64,000 nt of DNA from Colius striatus (Eukaryota; Chordata; Aves; Coliiformes; Coliidae): NCBI RefSeq assembly GCF_028858725.1, contig NC_084773.1:6438350-6502349 (forward strand), read 5' to 3'. The notes under the pieces were generated by a model, which ran no database searches, was not told the DNA's origin, and saw only the letters and a program-made list of their open reading frames with translations. Numbering within the stretch: the stretch's first letter is position 1; every line of letters begins with the position of its first letter. The translations under genes were made by a program, and so were the position numbers. Below, in pieces: positions 62,401-64,000 of the stretch.

Positions 62401-63170
62401 GCTGATCTAAACTTGATGTTTGAAAATGCCAAGCGCTACAATGTTCCCAATTCTGCCATCTATAAGAGAGTACTGAAAATGCAGCAGGTTATGCAGGTAT
62501 ATGGAGCAGAATAATCAAAAGGATAGAATATAAATTTATTTCCTTAGTGACTATTTTTCCAAAACAATTTTTAACTGGTCCTGTATTTGCAGTAGTATTT
62601 TCTTGTTTAAGGGGAAGTTTGGGAACAAAGAGCATCACAGGGTGATTTTTCTTTAGCGCACCTGCTACTTAACTGTGTTTCCTGGTAGTCACTTTTATTC
62701 CTTACCGTGACTCTTAACCTAACGAAGTTGTGAGATAATTAATAATGTGGGGTTTTTTAGGGCTTGCGGGTAATTGGAGGATGTTAAAATACCTCAAATT
62801 TCATCAAGTGTTCCAGTACAGTGCTGCAGCCTGAAGTGCATTGGTTTCAAATTGGTTCATCACAATTTTTTTGGATAGTTAGAAAGAACTATACTGCCAT
62901 GTTATGTCAGCCAACTTATATTAAATAAATCACTGGAAATATTTAAATGGTGATTTCATCTCAGAATCCATAGTTGCACCTTTCTTTGTGCATCTGATCT
63001 GTTTTGATGTTTAATATAGTTGTGGAAATGTCCAGCAGTGCGTTTGGCTTCAGGGATTTGTTCTTTTTTCAGGCAAAGAAGAAGGAGCTTGCAAGGAGAG
63101 ATGACATTGAGGATGGAGACAGTATGATTTCTTCTGCTACATCTGATACTGGAAGCTCAAAAAGGAAAAG
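41420..63170 (+). CDS. PBRM1: Polybromo 1 / BAF180, partial: first 13 coding exons
   Basis: Exons: 41420-41560, 43056-43153, 43694-43841, 45740-45883, 46591-46707, 47250-47318, 48070-48168, 49200-49285, 51810-51908, 52930-53021, 57420-57636, 62355-62496, 63073-63170. They give 516 complete codons plus two bases; the gene continues past the window. PBRM1 is the chromatin-targeting subunit of the PBAF (SWI/SNF) remodeller. The N-terminus [17 protein letters not shown] leads to a basic patch (KKRRRIS). Bromodomain 1 (about 48-150) has Tyr128 where the acetyl-lysine Asn normally sits; bromodomain 2 (about 183-285) has N264 in TYNEPGS; bromodomain 3 (about 385-480) has N466 in RYNVPNS. An acidic linker ([13 protein letters not shown]) follows bromodomain 1. 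An extra Gly (SGGDFDD) makes numbering one above human. The ATG at 41420 is chosen because it gives the conserved N-terminus. Exon 9 is a frame-neutral cassette. Confidence 0.98.
42075..42920 (+). mobile_element. CR1 LINE, 5'-truncated, with an open ORF2 C-terminal fragment (PBRM1 intron)
   Basis: About 850 bp of CR1 in sense orientation ends in GGACTAGATGATCTCTAAAG...ATTCTATGATTCTATG. The interval 42091-42738 is still open for 215 codons, covering the C-terminal part of the CR1 ORF2 protein downstream of the reverse-transcriptase core (motifs such as HLGRNNP, DLGVLID and MIRGLERL). The 5' half of the element is absent, so it cannot move on its own. It lies between PBRM1 coding exons 1 and 2. 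The intact frame suggests it is among the younger copies here. Confidence 0.9.
49286..51809 (+). other. PBRM1: PBRM1 intron between exons 8 and 9
   Basis: A 2.5-kb AT-rich intron in which I recognise no repeat, RNA or exon. The open frame on the opposite strand at 51630-51899 is an antisense shadow of exon 9 and its pyrimidine tract. Confidence 0.6.
51810..51908 (+). other. PBRM1: 99-nt cassette exon of PBRM1 (exon 9)
   Basis: Acceptor CACCTTAAG, donor ATCG|GTAAGT. It encodes [18 protein letters not shown] and a further 15 residues ending in NKYYR, matching a segment of human PBRM1 that is present in only some isoforms (from memory). Its length is a multiple of three and both junctions share a phase, so skipping it keeps the frame and only changes the junction residue (Arg to Ser). 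Confidence 0.85.
52293..52321 (+). repeat. CR1 LINE 3'-tail scrap
   Basis: CCCCTACCATTCTGTGATTC matches the last bases of CR1. Only the terminal tail is recognisable. It lies in the PBRM1 intron between exons 9 and 10. Confidence 0.55.
53022..56342 (+). other. PBRM1: PBRM1 intron between exons 10 and 11, left part
   Basis: 3.3 kb of AT-rich intronic sequence with no repeat, RNA gene or exon that I can support. CR1 fragments begin just to the right. Confidence 0.6.
56343..56403 (-). repeat. CR1 LINE 3'-end fragment, reverse
   Basis: ATCATAGGCTCATAGAATCA followed by a diverged AGCTGGAACAGACCTTTAAG and CAAGTCCAGCC is the reverse complement of a CR1 3' end of the older GGTTGGAAGGGACC subtype. 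About 60 bp remain. Confidence 0.75.
56598..56676 (+). repeat. CR1 LINE 3'-end fragment
   Basis: TTCTGCAGGGGGTTGGACTA, then GATGATCTCTAAAGGTCCCT and CCATTCTATGATTCTGTGAT: an almost unmutated CR1 3' terminus of about 75 bp, so a recent-looking but extremely truncated copy. Confidence 0.9.
56968..57024 (+). repeat. CR1 LINE 3'-end fragment, diverged
   Basis: TTGGATCTCAAAGGTCTTTTCCAACC followed by ACAATTCTATGATA is a mutated CR1 3' end in sense orientation. Confidence 0.7.
57637..62354 (+). other. PBRM1: PBRM1 intron between exons 11 and 12
   Basis: A 4.7-kb intron, the largest fully contained between PBRM1 coding exons here. Apart from the 30-bp tandem array at 58111-58288 I see no repeat, RNA or exon. 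Open frames in it have no recognisable homology. Confidence 0.6.
58111..58288 (+). repeat. Six-copy 30-bp tandem repeat (minisatellite)
   Basis: The unit AGGTAGTCTGGACTGRAGTA + AGCAGTGCAC repeats at 58111, 58141, 58171, 58201, 58231 and 58261 with an exact 30-bp period and a few substitutions per copy. Positions that differ alternate (GAAG/GGAG; GTGCAC/TGTACA), so the array may have a 60-bp higher-order history. Because 30 is a multiple of three, the reverse strand reads as an open decapeptide repeat ([10 protein letters not shown] type); this looks incidental. Confidence 0.92.
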
Positions 63171-64000
63171 GTCTGTTCTTGTGTAGTGCCTGCAGGCCAT
63201 GACATTGCTACATCTTTTATTTGTTAAAGAGAATATTAAGCCATGGTTTTTTAGTATTTGTGTAAGGATTAATAATGCTTAAACTTAAGCTCCTTAAGTA
63301 TGGCTTTTAATTAATTCAAAACTATTTCCTGACTTTTTGTTTCTTTCTGGGCCGATTAGTTGGCAGTTGTCTTCATAACTTCATTGAGTGTCATGGACGT
63401 TCTAGGTGCACTGAAATAGGTTAATTTTGTTACTGAGCTTCAGCATTTTTATTTGTGTTTTATTGTTTATAGCCTGGTATGTGAACTGTCTTCACAGGTT
63501 GTTAGCAATTGTTGCTTCTTGTCTACTACTACTCCAATATATGACTATTTATACAGTTTGGGTAGCAATTTCAGAATAGAATTAAAGTTCACATTGCAGT
63601 TGAATAGGTTTTTTTGAAAGTTTGTAGTATTACTCTACAAATATTTTTATTTGATGAAGGGTCCTGGAATGAACATTTTCATTTTCCATGACCTGAACTC
63701 TGCATGAAGAGTTTTCACTATTAATATTAAATGACCGCGTCTCTCTCCCTTCTAATTTGCACTTTGTGGTTACTTTCCTGTCAGCAGGTGGGCCAAAGAG
63801 GGTATTTGACAAATAGATAAACTGATAGAATTGTCAGTTATTACAGTAGTTTGATCATTCTGGATAGTGTAAGGTAAACAAAGTTCAAGTATACTCTTTT
63901 AGTGAGCAATAATGATGGCTTATGGAAAGTATTCTTTAACAGTGCTAACTGTTGTGTAACTAATATTAGTGAAGCATTTCAATCCAATAAGGCATAGTTT
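63171..64000 (+). other. PBRM1: Start of the next PBRM1 intron, to the window edge
   Basis: The donor AAAAG|GTCTGT at 63171 follows exon 13. The remaining 830 bp are intronic with no exon or repeat seen. The next exon, expected to continue with a lysine-rich linker toward bromodomain 4, lies outside. Confidence 0.7.

Overview
This window is vertebrate nuclear DNA, almost certainly from a bird. The genes are split into many short exons with GT-AG introns and have CpG-rich promoters. The dispersed repeats are CR1 LINEs carrying the avian 3' tail (ATTCTATGATTCTATGA type). I rebuilt the spliced genes exon by exon from splice sites, reading phase and remembered vertebrate protein families; no database search was possible. 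The species cannot be fixed from the sequence alone.

The layout is the conserved NEK4-SPCS1-GLT8D1-GNL3-PBRM1 block (human 3p21.1), inverted relative to the human assembly, with each gene on the opposite strand from its neighbour. 1-1500: a probable first exon of a secreted-protein gene on the minus strand (ITIH family by position) with a liver-type promoter, then the NEK4 CpG island. 1694-15873: NEK4 (+), 15 coding exons, 643 aa. 17450-19635: SPCS1 (-), 4 exons, 100 aa. About 19440-20700: CpG island serving SPCS1 and GLT8D1. 21688-26879: GLT8D1 (+), 9 coding exons, 374 aa. 29191-37463: GNL3/nucleostemin (-), 15 exons, 574 aa. About 37090-38330: CpG island serving GNL3 and PBRM1. 41420-63170: the first 13 coding exons of PBRM1 (+), covering bromodomains 1-3; the gene runs off the right edge.

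Four GNL3 introns each hold one box C/D snoRNA. Three are SNORD19-type, with a guide matching the 18S rRNA site AGTTGGATCT. One is SNORD69-type, with a guide matching the 28S rRNA site GTTGGATTG. Each has C and D boxes closed by a perfect terminal stem. The nucleolar GTPase gene therefore also delivers rRNA methylation guides.

Other signals are a GC-AG intron in NEK4, a strong-context upstream ATG in NEK4, a frame-neutral 99-nt cassette exon in PBRM1, a six-copy 30-bp minisatellite in a PBRM1 intron, a (CGG)7 run near the PBRM1 5' end, and eight CR1 pieces. I found no wholly new system. The best leads are the snoRNA set, the candidate liver promoter at the left edge and the unusual splice and translation signals.
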